From Pyrrhoderma lamaoense (Eukaryota; Basidiomycota; Agaricomycetes; Hymenochaetales; Hymenochaetaceae): a stretch of DNA of 64,000 nt. The notes under the pieces are model-generated. The model was not told where the DNA came from, ran no database searches, and worked only from the letters and a program-made list of their open reading frames with translations. The stretch's first letter is position 1, and each line of letters opens with the position of its first letter. Positions 43,408-55,980 of this stretch are shown piece by piece. The translations under genes and the position numbers were made by a program. The stretch is from the NCBI GenBank assembly GCA_002794735.1, contig NBAZ01000008.1, positions 248,001 to 312,000 of the forward strand, written 5' to 3'.

Positions 43408-46372
43408 TTAAGCTTCGTAACGCTCCCTAGCCTAAAAACAGTCAAGATAAAAGTTAACAAATACAGTGTCTACATAGATGGTAGATAGAAAAACTACGAA
43501 CCACTTCTTTAGCCATCTGCGAATAACTAGAGTTCTCCGTATATTTACTGATATCTCTACCCTTACTTGCTCCTAACCCAGCACCAGCTGCATAAACCGC
43601 GGTTTCACTAATTCATAAAAAAAAGCATTAGCGTGAAGAAGGCAAAAGGAAGGTAAGAATTTCATAAGAACGAGGAGTTAAACAACAAAGTTTGCAGGTG
43701 TTAATGACGAAAAGGGGTTGTAACAACTTACATTGGATCAACTCGACCAGACCCTTCAGTCCCTAAACCGGTCCCCTCCGTCCAGCCCATCATCTTCAAC
43801 AGCTTATTTCCGATATTCTTTTCATCTTTCGCAGGTGCAATAGCCGGTGGTGGGTTCGCAGGTGGAGCTGCTGCCTGCCTGCTACTACTGTTGTTGTTAT
43901 TCTGAGTCTTTGGCTCCAACACCGGTACATCGGGTTGATTGAATAGAGTCCGACGTTCAGATGCTCGGTCACGGTACTGAGCCTTAGGCGCAGATGATTC
44001 CGCTTGCTTTATAGACGCATCTTTCCTTTCTTGAACTTTCTGACGAGCTAATTCACAAAGACTTGAATCTTTGGAGTTTTTCTGTGTATTTGTTTGGAAA
44101 TTACATAAGCATATAACGTAATATATTCCTATTAGTTCAGCTTACTTTGTGAAGATCAGATTCTTTATTATGTCGCTTTAGTTGTTCAATTGTCTTGAAT
44201 TGACGAGAACAGAGGAGACACGCCATAGATTTAGTATCTGAGAACTCAAACTCTTGTTTGGTTTTTTCAACATCTGGAGCGGTTTGTTTCTTGTAGTTGA
44301 TATGTACATCAATACAGACTGAATGCAGATACTGAACTATGTGATACTCACAGTTTTTTGCGCTGATCCTGATGCATTCGCAGACTTTGACACCTCAACT
44401 GATGTGTCATCTACGGCTGTGGGTGCAACCCCGCTGCTCAGCTCTTCTTGAACTTGATTCCATTTCGAAATGTTGTTGACAACTTTTTTGCTCATGATCA
44501 TTGGAGGAGGCTTATGTGCTTGCTTATCTATATGTAGCCGAATTTCTGTAAGCATAGCTAGTAAAGTATAAAATGGATAACCTACCTTTAATCTCAGTTG
44601 GTTCATTGGTCGGTCCATCAGGAGAGTCTGCAGCCACTACGTCATTATCATCGGTACTTGACAAAAGTAAAACGGCCTGCGAAGCAAGAGGGGGCGCTAG
44701 AAGGATACAATAAATATCAAGAGACCGATGGTGATTTGAGTCAAATTACCTGGTCCAGCTGGAGCCTTATTAGTCCCAATCTTAGTGAAACTTAGTGTAA
44801 CAGGTTTATCTGACACAGGAAGAACTGAAGCTTCAATCTTTGAGGCTGAGTTCTCTCCAGCTATTGACCATGAGTAACGGTAGTGTCACAAAAGTAAGTA
44901 CTTTGAACACACATTTCACTCTCTTTCTCTCTTTTTCCTTGTCCTTCTTCTCCTTGACAGGAGCCGCCTCTGGTTTTGGTTCTTCAACCTTGAAGTCCAT
45001 AGTAGCAACAGTTGATGACTCATCCCAATACTTTACCCAAGCTCCTTCAGCCCCTCCGAGGCTCAAGGAAGATGGTATACAAGATTCATCTTGATAAATA
45101 TTGTCAGCTATTGGCTGGAATGAGTATGGGTGAGCAAAAGATGCCGCCACTGGCCGGTCCGATATCCGGAAACCATTTGGATGAAGTTGAGGAGACATCG
45201 TCGCAGCTAAAACTGCCGATGCAGACTTGAAAGCCAATGATCAGTTGGTGTCTCCATCTACATTTATAGTAATATGATTGCAATATACCTGAATATCAAC
45301 AAATTCTACAAAGGCATAGCCCCAACTCGCCATTGTCGCCTTATCCTTGATCAAAATCACTCTCCTCATACCCTTTGCACCCTCAACATTAGGACCAGAT
45401 GAAGTCTTCATGGCTTGAGCGATAGCTCCTGGCCCTGACATCGAATCTAATCCTCTAAAAAGTAGCACAGAGGACTGTGTATTGCCTATATCTCGGGTAC
45501 CATCGTTGGAAAACTGAGGGCCACGTCTGCCGCTCCCTGATGAATTCGCACTTTGTGAATAGTCGATCTTGACCCTTTTTCCTGAGTGAGGAAGACCAGC
45601 ATCTTCTGCTTTTCTAAAGGCAGCTGCAGCCGAAGCACCATGTGAAGCTGGGGGCGGGAGTGAAATGAACGGAAAGTTGGGGTCGACAAATGATCGAGCC
45701 TCTTCTACTGATCGAAACTGGGCAAAGCCGAAACCTTTTGATTGACCTTAAAAATTCCAATGAGGGCAGAACGTCAGGACTAAGAAGCATAATAATGTTG
45801 TGAAGGATCAAGTGCCTGTTGTTCGATCGCGTATTATTGTCACCGTCTCGATGACATATCCCCGCTCCTTAAGGAAGTTCTGAAGCTGTCGAGAGAATCG
45901 ATTATTAAGTAGACATTAGTCACTATTTCAGTCAATAAACATACGTCGGCCTCAGTGAAATCCAGGTCCAGTCCCAGAAAGATGACATGGGGCGTCGGAT
46001 CGCTAGCTACGTGCTTTTTACGTGGGCCGCCACGGTCGCGAAACCCAGACTCCTGCTTATCATTATAAGACTGGGACTGTTCTTGATTGAAGTTGTTGTA
46101 GTTGCCCGAGTGACCATAATTATCATAAGCATAAGAGTTTTGGTATTTTTCATTTTCATAAGACGACCATTGAGAATCTTCATAGCCCTGTAAAATATAG
46201 GAGTGGTGAGCGTCTGTGACACAACTGTGCTCTCCTATGTGCGAACTCCATTGTTGTACTTCCGCCTTTTCCCTTCACTGTAGTATTCATCTTCATCTCT
46301 TCCTCGTGTGTATCCACGGTGTCCCCCACTATTCCAATTCTTTCCTTGATCCCACTCGCGATGTCCACTCAT
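43408..46372 (-). CDS. RBM5/RBM10-like RNA-binding protein with G-patch
   Basis: The start is MSGHREWDQGKNWNSGG at 46372. An Arg/Gly/Tyr-rich N terminus is followed by a first RRM (LDLDFTEADLQ and KGFGFAQF), a second RRM-like domain (SSVLLFRGLD, then MRRVILIKDK and WGYAFVEFVD), a C2H2 zinc finger (CLLCSRQFKTIEQLKRH) and a G-patch (NIGNKLLKMMGWTEGTGLG) close to the end, RERYEA. This order, RRM, RRM, zinc finger, G-patch, matches the RBM5/6/10 family of spliceosome-associated regulators that act on 3' splice-site choice. The N-terminal RanBP2-type finger of animal members is not visible. Many short introns interrupt the gene. It is divergent from the complex I gene, with 181 bp between starts. 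Confidence 0.88.
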
Positions 46373-46553
46373 ATTTTTAGAATGTAGAGAGCAAGAAGGT
46401 AGAAACAATCGAAAGACAAGGAAACCCTTCAAGAATACGCCTTGAAATCCAGTCTCTTTTGGGAAGGTGCTTCTCATCACGTGAAGTATCCGAACTCAGG
46501 ACTGTATCGTAGGGACTGTTATTCGCTATATCAATACAAAGTTAGCAATCGTT

Positions 46554-47031
46554 ATGGCTGGCGGACACGGTATGTTTTCGTAAATATCGGCTTTTCAAAA
46601 CTTACTAATTGTTCTCTCTCCTTGATATCTAGATGTTCTTACAGTACGTGTGATGGAAATATAATAGGAAGTTAAGCAAACTCACATCACCTTCAACTTA
46701 GCATGACCCTGCTATTGAGCGTTGGAATCGTATGGTATGTCATATCTTTATGCTCAGAAATGTGTGCTCCGCTGACTTTCTACTACTGCACAGAGAGAAG
46801 ATGTTTACAAGAACTTCAGATGGACAAAGGCTACAACCCGCACTGCGATTTTCAGTATGGTTCTTATACCGGCAGTCACTGTCTACATTGCTGCCAACCA
46901 AGATGTAAGAGATACTCTCATCATCATATATATATATATAGCTACTAATAAAAATACAAATAATCCTTTAGATGAAATGGAGTTGGGGTGGAAAACGTAA
47001 AGGAGAATCTTTGGCATCGAAGCCAGAATAA
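46554..47031 (+). CDS. Complex I accessory subunit (NDUFB4/NB5M-like)
   Basis: Five exons, 46554-46569, 46633-46643, 46702-46734, 46794-46904 and 46972-47031, encode only 76 residues. The protein reads MAGGHDVLTHDPAIERWNRM, then VYKNFRWTKATTRTAIFS, a single membrane span (VLIPAVTVYIAANQ) and a basic tail KRKGESLASKPE. The DPAIERW...RE..Y.NFRWT pattern is that of the NDUFB4/NB5M family, a supernumerary membrane-arm subunit of mitochondrial NADH:ubiquinone oxidoreductase. Exon 2 is an 11-nt microexon; skipping it leads at once to a stop, so it is required. It is convergent with coq7, 43 bp away. Confidence 0.85.
46926..46940. repeat. AT dinucleotide run inside an intron
   Basis: A short (AT)n run lies in the last intron of the complex I subunit gene. 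A minor microsatellite. Confidence 0.6.
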
Positions 47032-47074
47032 ACTGCCTTCAATTCTACTATCATCACTTTCTTCCCTCCCTTTT

Positions 47075-47945
47075 TTAAAACCGTTTGCATAATTCAATTG
47101 CTACTTTACACCCGGTTCCAATAACAGTACTTAATAAGGCGTGAGCTGGTGCCCTTTGTGAATGATGCTCGACTGCAGTGTCTAAATGTTCAAGCTCATC
47201 GTCCCGAAACTCTTTAATGACCTCTTTCAAAAGTGGTATGCTGGGATGGTCTGTTGGTAAGCTTTCCATCTCCTTTAGCTGGCTTGAGGATATAATGTAG
47301 TGAGTATGAGATAGTATATATATTATAGTATATCTGTGCATACTCGTCATAGTGTTCTCCTATTACTGTCTCAACCGCTTCAGTACACGCCATAGCAGCT
47401 TCCTTGCTCATAAGTGCCGTAGCGGCTCCAAGGAAAAATCCTCCTGCTTTGGCAACTTCAGACAAAATTGTAGGTCGTACTCGGTATTGAATTTGTAGTT
47501 TGTTCATGACGTCTAAATGCTTCTTCTCTTGATCCCACATATCCTACAATAGCGGTTAGAATGATGAATGAACATTGAGGCAACTGAGAGTAAAATACCT
47601 GAATGAGAGGTCCTACAACTTTATCTCTTCCAAGCACAGCCATTTGACCCTGATAGATATAATTTGCAGCAATCTCTCCCGCTTGGTCGACACGAAGTGC
47701 TTGATCTAAACATTTATGCTGAGAAGGGGTTAGTGGCGGAATAGATGATACCGCTCTGTCATCTGCGTTCTTTGCATTTGTATACGCCTCCGAAGGATAA
47801 GAACGACATGTCGCCAACGTCCTCCTAGTGAATTTCGTAATCTGAAGATAGAGTGGGTTCGAGAAGGTCTAATGTTCATGGGAGATATAATGAAAGGAGC
47901 CAACCTTGAATCTGAAGGTCTCACAGATCCGCGCGTCTGTCGCAT
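47075..47945 (-). CDS. coq7: 5-demethoxyubiquinone hydroxylase Coq7
   Basis: Four exons, 47925-47945, 47599-47841, 47344-47543 and 47075-47282, give 223 residues. A basic presequence (MRQTRGSITKFTRRTLATCR) for mitochondrial import leads into the di-iron hydroxylase: LRVDQAGEIAANYIYQGQM, DMWDQEKKHLDVMNKL, VRPTILSEVAKAGGFFLGA, VETVIGEHYDDQLKEM and IKEFRDDELEHLDTAVEH. The six Glu/His iron ligands in the EAGE, EKKH, EHY and DELEH positions are present. Coq7 carries out the penultimate step of ubiquinone synthesis on the inner membrane. The short first exon was chosen because GTGAGA at 47924 is the donor that keeps frame and gives a clean presequence. Confidence 0.95.
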
Positions 47946-48262
47946 GATCGTTGAGTCGCGGAGTCAAGCCTCTTCGGAGTCTTCACATGTTTGTTTAATT
48001 TTGGGACCACTCTTTTAATCCTACAAACGGTATACCTGATATCATCTTACAATTTTTGTACAGTGTTTATATTGAATTATATCAAAGCGCACCACAGTTA
48101 GAAAGCATCCATACAAAGAAAAATATAAGTTGGTATCAATAAACAAGAGAGCGTAAGTGTGTAAGCGAACGAGACAGTCTATCATCAATGGATACGGTAT
48201 GTATCTAGCAAGACAAAAAAAAGGAAGGTAGAGTAAAACAAAGTAAATAAAAAATAACACAA
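47946..48262. other. Spacer between coq7 and formin genes
   Basis: About 320 bp; the coq7 promoter and formin 3' untranslated region, AT-rich near 48100-48260. No gene seen. Confidence 0.4.
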
Positions 48263-51200
48263 TTATCGTCGACGTATAGTCGCATCAGGATCATCATTTG
48301 ACATTGTTCCAAAGTCACCATTTTCCGATGGAGTCCTTGACCTGACAATTGATTCACCCATATCCATTTCAGTTCCCGAAAGATCCCGTTCCGAGAAAGT
48401 AGGGGATGCAAGTATTTCAGCTCCAAACTCTGTTATAATTGGTCTTCGAGGACGCCGACGAGTCGACCTGTCGGATCTCGCCGATGGTGTTGTTGGGGTG
48501 AAAGCTGCAAATCCATCGGACTGTAAAGCTGCTAACATATCACGAGCAAGGTCCGCTGTCTTGTCCCCATCTGCCGGAGGTTTAGATTCAAATTTGGGCT
48601 CAGCCATTTTCTCAGCAGAGTCTGCTTCAAGAGTTGCCGCAGATGCTTTTCCATTAGTTTTTCGCGCCTTGTGTCGCTTACTACTGACTGTGATCCCTTT
48701 CTTCAATTGGTTAATGAGGTCATCGAGGATAGCGTTATCGGCGGCACTGTTCTCTCCTGCTGCGGCCTTCAAGGACCGATTGACCTTAGCTTCCTCTGCA
48801 GCTTTCTTTCGTTTCTCGGCTGCTTCCCGATCTTTCTGGGCTGTCTTATTGTCTGCTTGGCATTTCTAATCAGAGAGAATCAGATCCTTGTCCATCAAAG
48901 GTAGAGATAAATCACATACCTTGTATGCGGTAACAAATGTCTTGAAAATGCCGTAGAACTCAGCAGATGTCATCCCACGATCCTCCTCACCATAATAGCT
49001 TACTGCTTTGCTAAATGCGGATTCTGCTTCGTTTATGTCGTCTTGCAAATCTTCAAGCTTAGAACTAGCTTTACCATAGAAGCTCCACATCTGAGAAACA
49101 AACGGTGTATTCAGGTCTACATCCGTAAAGTGCTCGTCTAGTTCTCGTTTGACCTTCTTCAGCCCTTCCCGAAGCTCAGAGAACCCCTTTCTTAGATCCT
49201 GCAGATTCACTGAATTACAATGGTAAGTAAAGACATTGGATGAAGAAAATAGGATGTATACCCGATAAGCTTCTGCTGGCTTGTCAAGCTCATCCAAGAA
49301 AACTGCCATCTCAGGGAAATGTTGATAGACAGTTTTTTCAAGGAAGTGTAACAGAGTTGTGTTGTTCAGAGATTTTGTATCAACAAGCTAGAAAGTAGAG
49401 GGAAAGAGTTAGAAAGAGAACATAGTTTCAAGTATTGTGTGACCAACCTTGTTTATACTACTGATTCGGAACCCGAAAGCTCCACCTTTGATTCCCGTAC
49501 CATTCATATAGTTACCAATAAGCAGGATTAACTATCTTAAAATATTAGTATTGACTAAGATGTAGGCATGCATATTTTACATACACTCAGAAGTTCCTTG
49601 AAGTTAGACGCGCGTAACAATTGCTGACCAGCTTCGACAAGTTTCGTGGCGCCGTCAGCGATTAAGGTCCTTGTTTCATCAAAGTTTATCCTATAGAGCA
49701 TTGACTCTATTCTTGGTCCTAATCGATCAATTTGTATCAACTTGACCATGAATCGATCCGAAGGATGCAACATATTTAACTCCTGAGCATCAGAATTTCT
49801 ATATATACTTAATTTGCCAACCTAAAACGATTTTTAGCTCTTTGAAAAAAAGGGCCGACCTGAATCTGAAGTATACGCACTTGTTCCGGCGTCGGAAGCA
49901 CATTTTTCAGCTCTCCAAGGAACAGTTCGGTGCAAAGATCCTTATCAAACAGCTCAATTTTCCGGACTATCTCTTCAGGAGGAAGGTCTTTAACACGTTT
50001 CATAAGGATTTCTGGATGATACATTATCAGCAACAAATTCATCAGAATCATAGTACTGAGATACATACCAACATGCTTCTTGGTTTGAGGGTCAAGAACA
50101 CTTCGAAGCTCATCCACCTTTCGCTTAGCTAGAAACGAAGCACTGAGTTTCCTATTTAGTATGTTCATTATTTGAATAGTACCTATGATACCCAACACGG
50201 TTTGCTTTGCCTTGAAATCGGTTTCCATCTCTTCCCAGATACGTTGTTCGCGAAGTTTTTTGATCCACTCCTTCTCCTTCTCTGTTTCATCATTATTCCA
50301 CAGTGTCTTTCCAACTTGAGTCTGAGGAAGTTTGTCCCATTGTAACTGCTTCATCTTTGTATTCGGAGTAATCGCAATATCCTTGCGAGCCATTACTAAA
50401 TTGTTGAGGTTTCTACCGAGATACATAGAGGGTCTAGCCGAGCCAGGAGCGGAGGGAGGTGCAGAGGGAGGTGCAGAAGGAGGAGGGGGAGGAGGGGAGC
50501 TGGTGCAGATGCAGATGCTGAAGTCGGGGAGTAGGAACGAAACCTGGGGAGGAGGTGGTGGCGGTGGTGGGGCGGTGGTGGAGATGCAAGGCTGAAGGAT
50601 GCTGGTGTACCCGGTGTACCTGGGGAGGAGGTGGGGGAGGTGGTGGTGGTGGAGGGGCGGTAGTTGAAGCATTTTCTGAGGTTGAAGAAGGTGGACCATT
50701 TTGTAATGCAGCCATTTTGTTAGCAAAAGCTTGAGCCAATGATAACTGGCCAGGGGTACGATCTTTTTCCGAACCTTCAGCAAATAATGCATTAGCAAGG
50801 TCTGCAGAAGGTACCGAGCCAACAGAAGTTGCTTGAGTGTCTACTGTTGAAGCAGTATAACCGCTTCGAGATGACTGACGATACTCACTAACGGAGTCTT
50901 TACCATCCGATGACACATGTGAATCCCGTCTAGATTCTAGCCCATCATCTCCCAAGCCAGGAGCCAAAAGTCGTCCATGTATGGAGGAGTTCTGCGACGA
51001 ATCAATATCCAGAGGTAGCCTGGATGTATTGCCTTTCCAAGGGGATCCCCTTGCACCGCGCGGGCTTGAGATTGTTCCGTCCCTTTGAGGATACTGGGTG
51101 CAACACCATTAGTTTCAGGATGATTATATAGGGATAATCCACTTACTACATTCACGCCTGCAGCGATACGTTGTTCAATATGCTCCTGTACGCTGGCTTC

Positions 51201-53932
51201 GTCTGCGTCGGCAAACTGCGAATCACGGATTTTTTGAAGATCTGGGTTGACAGCCTGCTTTTTACCCCGGCCAACAATCTTTGAACCACGTCTTAATGGT
51301 GACGACTTGGTATCTTCCTCATCGTCATCCCCTATTGATTCTCGCCGTCCGCGACTCCTCTTTTTGATAGTAGAATCACGACGTCCCTCGAGTAAGCTGA
51401 TTGTCTTGTTTCTCTGGAGCTGTTTCTCTAGGGTCGCCATTAATTCTTTACGATCCATGGTCTGACTCTGGTCGATGATCTCATCCACTCCACGACCAAG
51501 CTCCTTCAGCATTCGGAAAAGTTCAAGAATCTGGGCTTCTAGCTGATTGATTTGTTCTTCGTAGCCGCGTTTCTGTTCCTCAAGACGGCCCTGTAACAAC
51601 TCTATTGTCCCTCTAGATGCTTTTAATTTGTCCTCTAATTGTACAACCTTCTCCTTGAGTTCCCCAACCAGTCCATCGGATCCCCGAGAAATCTCTTCTT
51701 CAAGCGTCTCCTTTTGCACCTTCAACTGCAACATTTGACTTCGAGCCTCATTGGCTTGTTCCTCAACATATTGATATCGCTCTGCCTCGTTCAGCTGAGC
51801 AATAATACGGGCAACTGAGGTACCCAGTTTAGATTCCGCACTACCAAGCTTCCTATCTAAAACGATATCCGAAACTGCTGAATCAATAATTTGGTAGTAA
51901 TGCATAAGAGCCGACCCCTCTTCTCTAATCAATAACAAGTGCTGTAACGCCGAAAGGAAGTAATCATGAGCTTTTGTATCCTTAGTCTTCGCCATAATCG
52001 CCGTGAACACATCTTGAGGGTCACCATAATTCTTAAGCACTTCTTGATCATGCTGTTCACGAAGAGCACGTTCGTCCCCCTCGATGAGACTCTCGATTAG
52101 ATCCAGATATGTATCAATTTGCTCGTAGCCGAATTCACGGCACTTCTCTATGATCCTGAATAAACCTGCTTTCTCCATCATCGAACGATGATGTACACGC
52201 AAATCTAAATCATCAACATGGTCTAAGATACCATGGATGACAAGCAGATTGGCTTGCTAAAGGGGCATGAGTTACTGTAACAGCTCTCTCTAAGAACTTT
52301 ACTTACAGCATAATCATTGAGAGAACTATCCAAAGCCCCTCCCTTGCGAACTTCTTCACTAGCTCCAACGAGACTTCCCATTTTACCTCGGCCGAGCAGG
52401 GTGCTCTCCAATGACTGGAACCAGTACGCATAGGGACCAGTTTCATTATTTGCAGCACTCAGAGCATCCAAGGCCTGAATGACCAATTCGTGGTGCTGCC
52501 CATCCTTCCAGTAGCATAAGAAAGTTAAGATCTCGAGAGCTACCTTCCGTGAGGACAGTTGGGACGTATTCAAAACGGATGCAATATGCGTGACAATCAT
52601 CTTGTGTACTAACGCTTCATTCGCACCAATCTATAGCTGACCTGAGATAAAACAGAATCACAAAAACTGGCTAATGCTAACCTCAGCATTCAATATGTGC
52701 CTTAAGCATTTCAAAACTTCATATTCCAGCTGAAAATCTGCATCACGTCTGATTAAACATAGTATATGAGTATTATGACGGATAGGTTCATAAGAGATAC
52801 AAACCGATTAACTCCTTTTCGACTAATGTTATTGAGGGTATTGGCTAGAACCGATGTTCCTTGAATACTGATGAACTCGTGAAACCAGCTATATTTGACA
52901 GAACAAGGTTTAGCCTGTACTATTTTGTATGTAAGTTTATCATATTTACCTCATTGTGCCAGTACGCAAAGAAACCAGTAAACTCGCCGCCTGCTTGGGC
53001 GTTATAGTTTGGTCTAGGAACTTCTTAAGATACCATTGAGGCGAGTCCCTAACAAACGCATTTGCAGCTTGTCCTGTATCTGCAGACCTCCTTGTCGCCT
53101 CCTCTCGTACCTTTTCCTCTTTCCAACGCAGTTGTTCATCGTTATAGACTATCTGCCACATTTGCTCGATTGAAAGGTTTGGAATTTCTCCCAAGTCACG
53201 TTTCAGACGAACTTGTTCAAACAAAACTTAACCGTCTCATCTGGAGGCTTTTCAAATTCGAAATCATCTGGTGCGCCCTTATGATGGTTATGGAATATAC
53301 TGGATGCATGAGAGTAGTGTGATTGAATGAATCCGAAGGGGTTAAGGAAGAGGCATATTTTGACGCCCGGTTTCCCTCTGAGCGGTTGCTCATAACAGAG
53401 GTAGGCCTGGTAGCCATACCGCTTTGAGGCAGGTTGTTGTATGATGAAGGTGGCGATGTAGGAGAAAACCCCCGCCGAAATCGGAAACGCTGGGACTCAT
53501 TCTGCCAGCAGATGATGATGCTTCACTTCTACGAAAGCGTCCAGAGCCAGTAACAGTTGTGATTGAAGTAGAGGAAGACGAGGACGTTGAAGGTTCACTG
53601 GAGACTGTGGCGGTAGAGCTCGACGCCGAAATCATGGGGGACTTTATTTGAGCTCTTGGAGTTTGTGCATACAACTTTTCACGTTCCATCTTCCCCTTTT
53701 GCATAGCGTGATAGTTGATCTCTGTTCCATCGCTAGTTAAAGTAGGATTTGTGGTTGGTGCAGATATGGCCGATGAGTTTGTTGCACTCGTTCTAAGTCC
53801 GTGCGAGACAGTTCCAACAGGGATGGGTGATTTCCCAGCTGGACCTATTCTGTCATAGGGTATTGAGTTTTCGGTGAGCTCGGCAGATGTCTGACGAGGG
53901 CGAGGTTTCCTGCGGCCAAAGAAAGTGTCCAT
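48263..53932 (-). CDS. Formin (Bni1/SepA/Cdc12 type)
   Basis: The start is MDTFFGRRKPRPRQTSAE at 53932. A Ser-rich leader precedes the GTPase-binding/FH3 region (EIPNLSIEQMWQIVYND, ALDALSAANNETGPYAYW, HHRSMMEKAGLFRIIEKC). A coiled coil lies at about 51450-51750. The FH1 region has several runs of 6-11 prolines (about 50440-50680). FH2 begins MKQLQWDKLPQTQVGKTLW and includes VLDPQTKKHV and FLGELKNVLPTPEQV. A DAD-like tail (LARDMLAALQSDGF followed by RRRPRRP) ends the protein. Formins nucleate and elongate actin for cables and the septum, usually switched on by Rho. The FH1 region changes frame several times, and another shift lies near 51045 (between ARAVQG and GSPWKGN). All shifts fit one base too few at a C or G run. 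A 76-nt GT-AG intron could partly replace the FH1 shifts. Confidence 0.93.
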
Positions 53933-54418
53933 GGTACATACGGTCCCGCCGCTATATTAAGAGAGAGGAGGACGAGAGAGCGACAGATACAGATACAAAC
54001 TGTGATTTTATCAGTCAAATAAGGAAAGCGTTCGTTAACAATCAATCCGAGAATAACCTCTTAGTTCCTTGCCGTTGTGTGCAGCGTGCACAAGCAGCTG
54101 GAGGTCGAGGAACACGATAGAGGGAGCTGCTACAAAGTAGACTGTATAGGCACATTTAGTCGTAACTAGCGTCGATCGCGGCAACTCTAGATCTTGACTT
54201 TGTATTCATTTCAACGTCTATCACACTTATCGCATATTTACGACTTTTACTTCATTACAGACAATAGATTATCAAGTGGGTCATTTTCATTGTGTAATTA
54301 CGTTACGATATTCACGAATATAACTCAGGTATCTTTCCATCTGAAGGTGTATTTGTACATGTGCGTGTACATGTTGTACTAGTCGACTATACTTCTGTCC
54401 TATCCTACACACCGTTCT
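53933..54418. other. Spacer upstream of the formin
   Basis: Formin promoter side and the 3' region of the PGG-repeat gene. No gene seen. Confidence 0.4.
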
Positions 54419-55600
54419 TTAAAGAGGTCCAAATATCTAATACAGTAATATGGGTAAAAAAGAAACACTATAATCAAAAGCAGAGCTTACCCCTTCAATA
54501 TTGTCTTGACCCCGGGTCTCTGGCGAACCCTTCAAAAGTAGATCGAGCTGTTAGCTACGTTTCTTTAGACTAAAAATGATATGATATACCTGCGGGTTGG
54601 TTTGAAATCGTCGTCATTGTCCCCCCAAGGAGCGCCCCTATAGAGTCCTTGCCACCAGGGATAGTTCTAACACGTCTGCCCAAGTGCTAAGAAGCTTATG
54701 AGTGTCTCTGGAAGCTATCCGACGTACCTGCTTGGCCTAATTCCAGCAGGATTCGGAGGCTCATCACCATTCTTTTCATCTGCACTTGTAACATCGTTTG
54801 CTTCTTCAGACGGCTATATGAAGACAAATGTCTAGCCTTTGCTACGGAAGGTAAAGAAATACATAGTGGCGTGCCTTTTTTTTACTCGGGGCCTGTGATA
54901 GAGCATCATCTGGAAATTCTTCCTCAAACAGACCTGCGCTTGCCCCACCGGGAGCAGTTCTCACTTTTCGAGTAGGTCTGAAGGAATCAGTATCGTTTTC
55001 ACTTCCTAAATCCATATCATTAATTAATTCATGTTCTTGCATGGTATATGAGCTTCACCTATGCTTGCAGTCTTAGGCTCGCTCGGACCCTGAGTCTCTG
55101 CACCCGAAATCCTGCCAAATTTTGCATACCCTAAACCAAAGCTTAACCTGGGAAGACGATTGCCATTATGTAGGAAACGTACGGGGGAGTTTTGATATGT
55201 TCGTAAAATTAGTATCCACCGTAGTCCCAGTATACCTATATGAATCACATTAAAGACTTCCTTTATAGGTATTCTTTCTCTGCACATACTTTAAGAATTC
55301 GATGAGAGAACGTTTAGTAAACACGATGTTCGTACTATCCCAGTCCTTGGTAAAAGATTATATATTTAGTAGCTTTAGATGAAAGCCATATGCCCGTTAC
55401 CATCATTCCTAAGAAGCAAAGATAATATTCTTGGTATATACCACAAAAAGCATGATGTACTGAACTTACCGATATTAGCTGCCCAATCTCTCTCTTTATT
55501 CATATCGACCACATCTGACGGAGTATACCTATATGAAATAAGTCAGCATATTGTATAGTTATTTCCCCGATTAACATTTTTCGTACGTTTGAGAAGCCAT
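54419..55600 (-). CDS. Uncharacterised protein with three RVRxxPGG repeats
   Basis: Eight exons can be chained: 55587-55600, 55470-55528, 55059-55235, 54863-55035, 54813 to 54728, 54675 to 54590, 54529 to 54491 and 54436 to 54419. The start is MASQTYTPSDVVDMNKERDW. A region with RTYQNSPVRFLHNGNRLPR is followed by three modules: FRPTRKVRTAPGGASAG, SRRVRTIPGGKDSI, and FKPTR joined to RVRQRPGG with QDNIEG. The chain ends IFGPL. In the last two modules the frame is restored only if one G is added to a GGGG run. The R-V-x-x-x-PGG...IFG pattern recalls the Jupiter/HN1 (JPT) microtubule-associated family, but that link is an inference; the function is unknown. Confidence 0.7.
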
Positions 55601-55980
55601 TGCCTTGGAAGACAGGAAATGTAAACACGGTGCAACAAAGTAAACCTGAATCCGACCGAGTTACCATGCCAATTCAGGTGAATACATGCAAGAGGTCACA
55701 TGACCGATTCGCATATTAGTTTGTGCCGCTCGGCATTGCGTAATGTTTAATGTCCAATTTTAGCTAGCTTTTGCCCATCCACATACAAGAATGAACCACG
55801 TGATAAAACCGGAAGATAATAGACCGGAGATATTAGATAAAAGTTATATTTAGTAGCTCAAAGCCTTTCCGTTTCATAGAACGTTGAAAAATTATTATTC
55901 ACCCATCGGCGCCGGCTCGGGCAGAGTTACACTCGGCTTTCTAATATGTTCTCACAAACTTATGTTTCCCTCTATCCATC
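55601..55980. other. Divergent spacer of the PGG-repeat and MFS genes
   Basis: About 380 bp carrying two divergent promoters. AT-rich, no recognised site. Confidence 0.4.

Noticed and set aside
46007..46222. Plus- and minus-strand small frames at the 5' end of the RBM5-like gene
   Set aside because: They overlap spliced exons of the RBM5-like protein in other frames and lack independent support.
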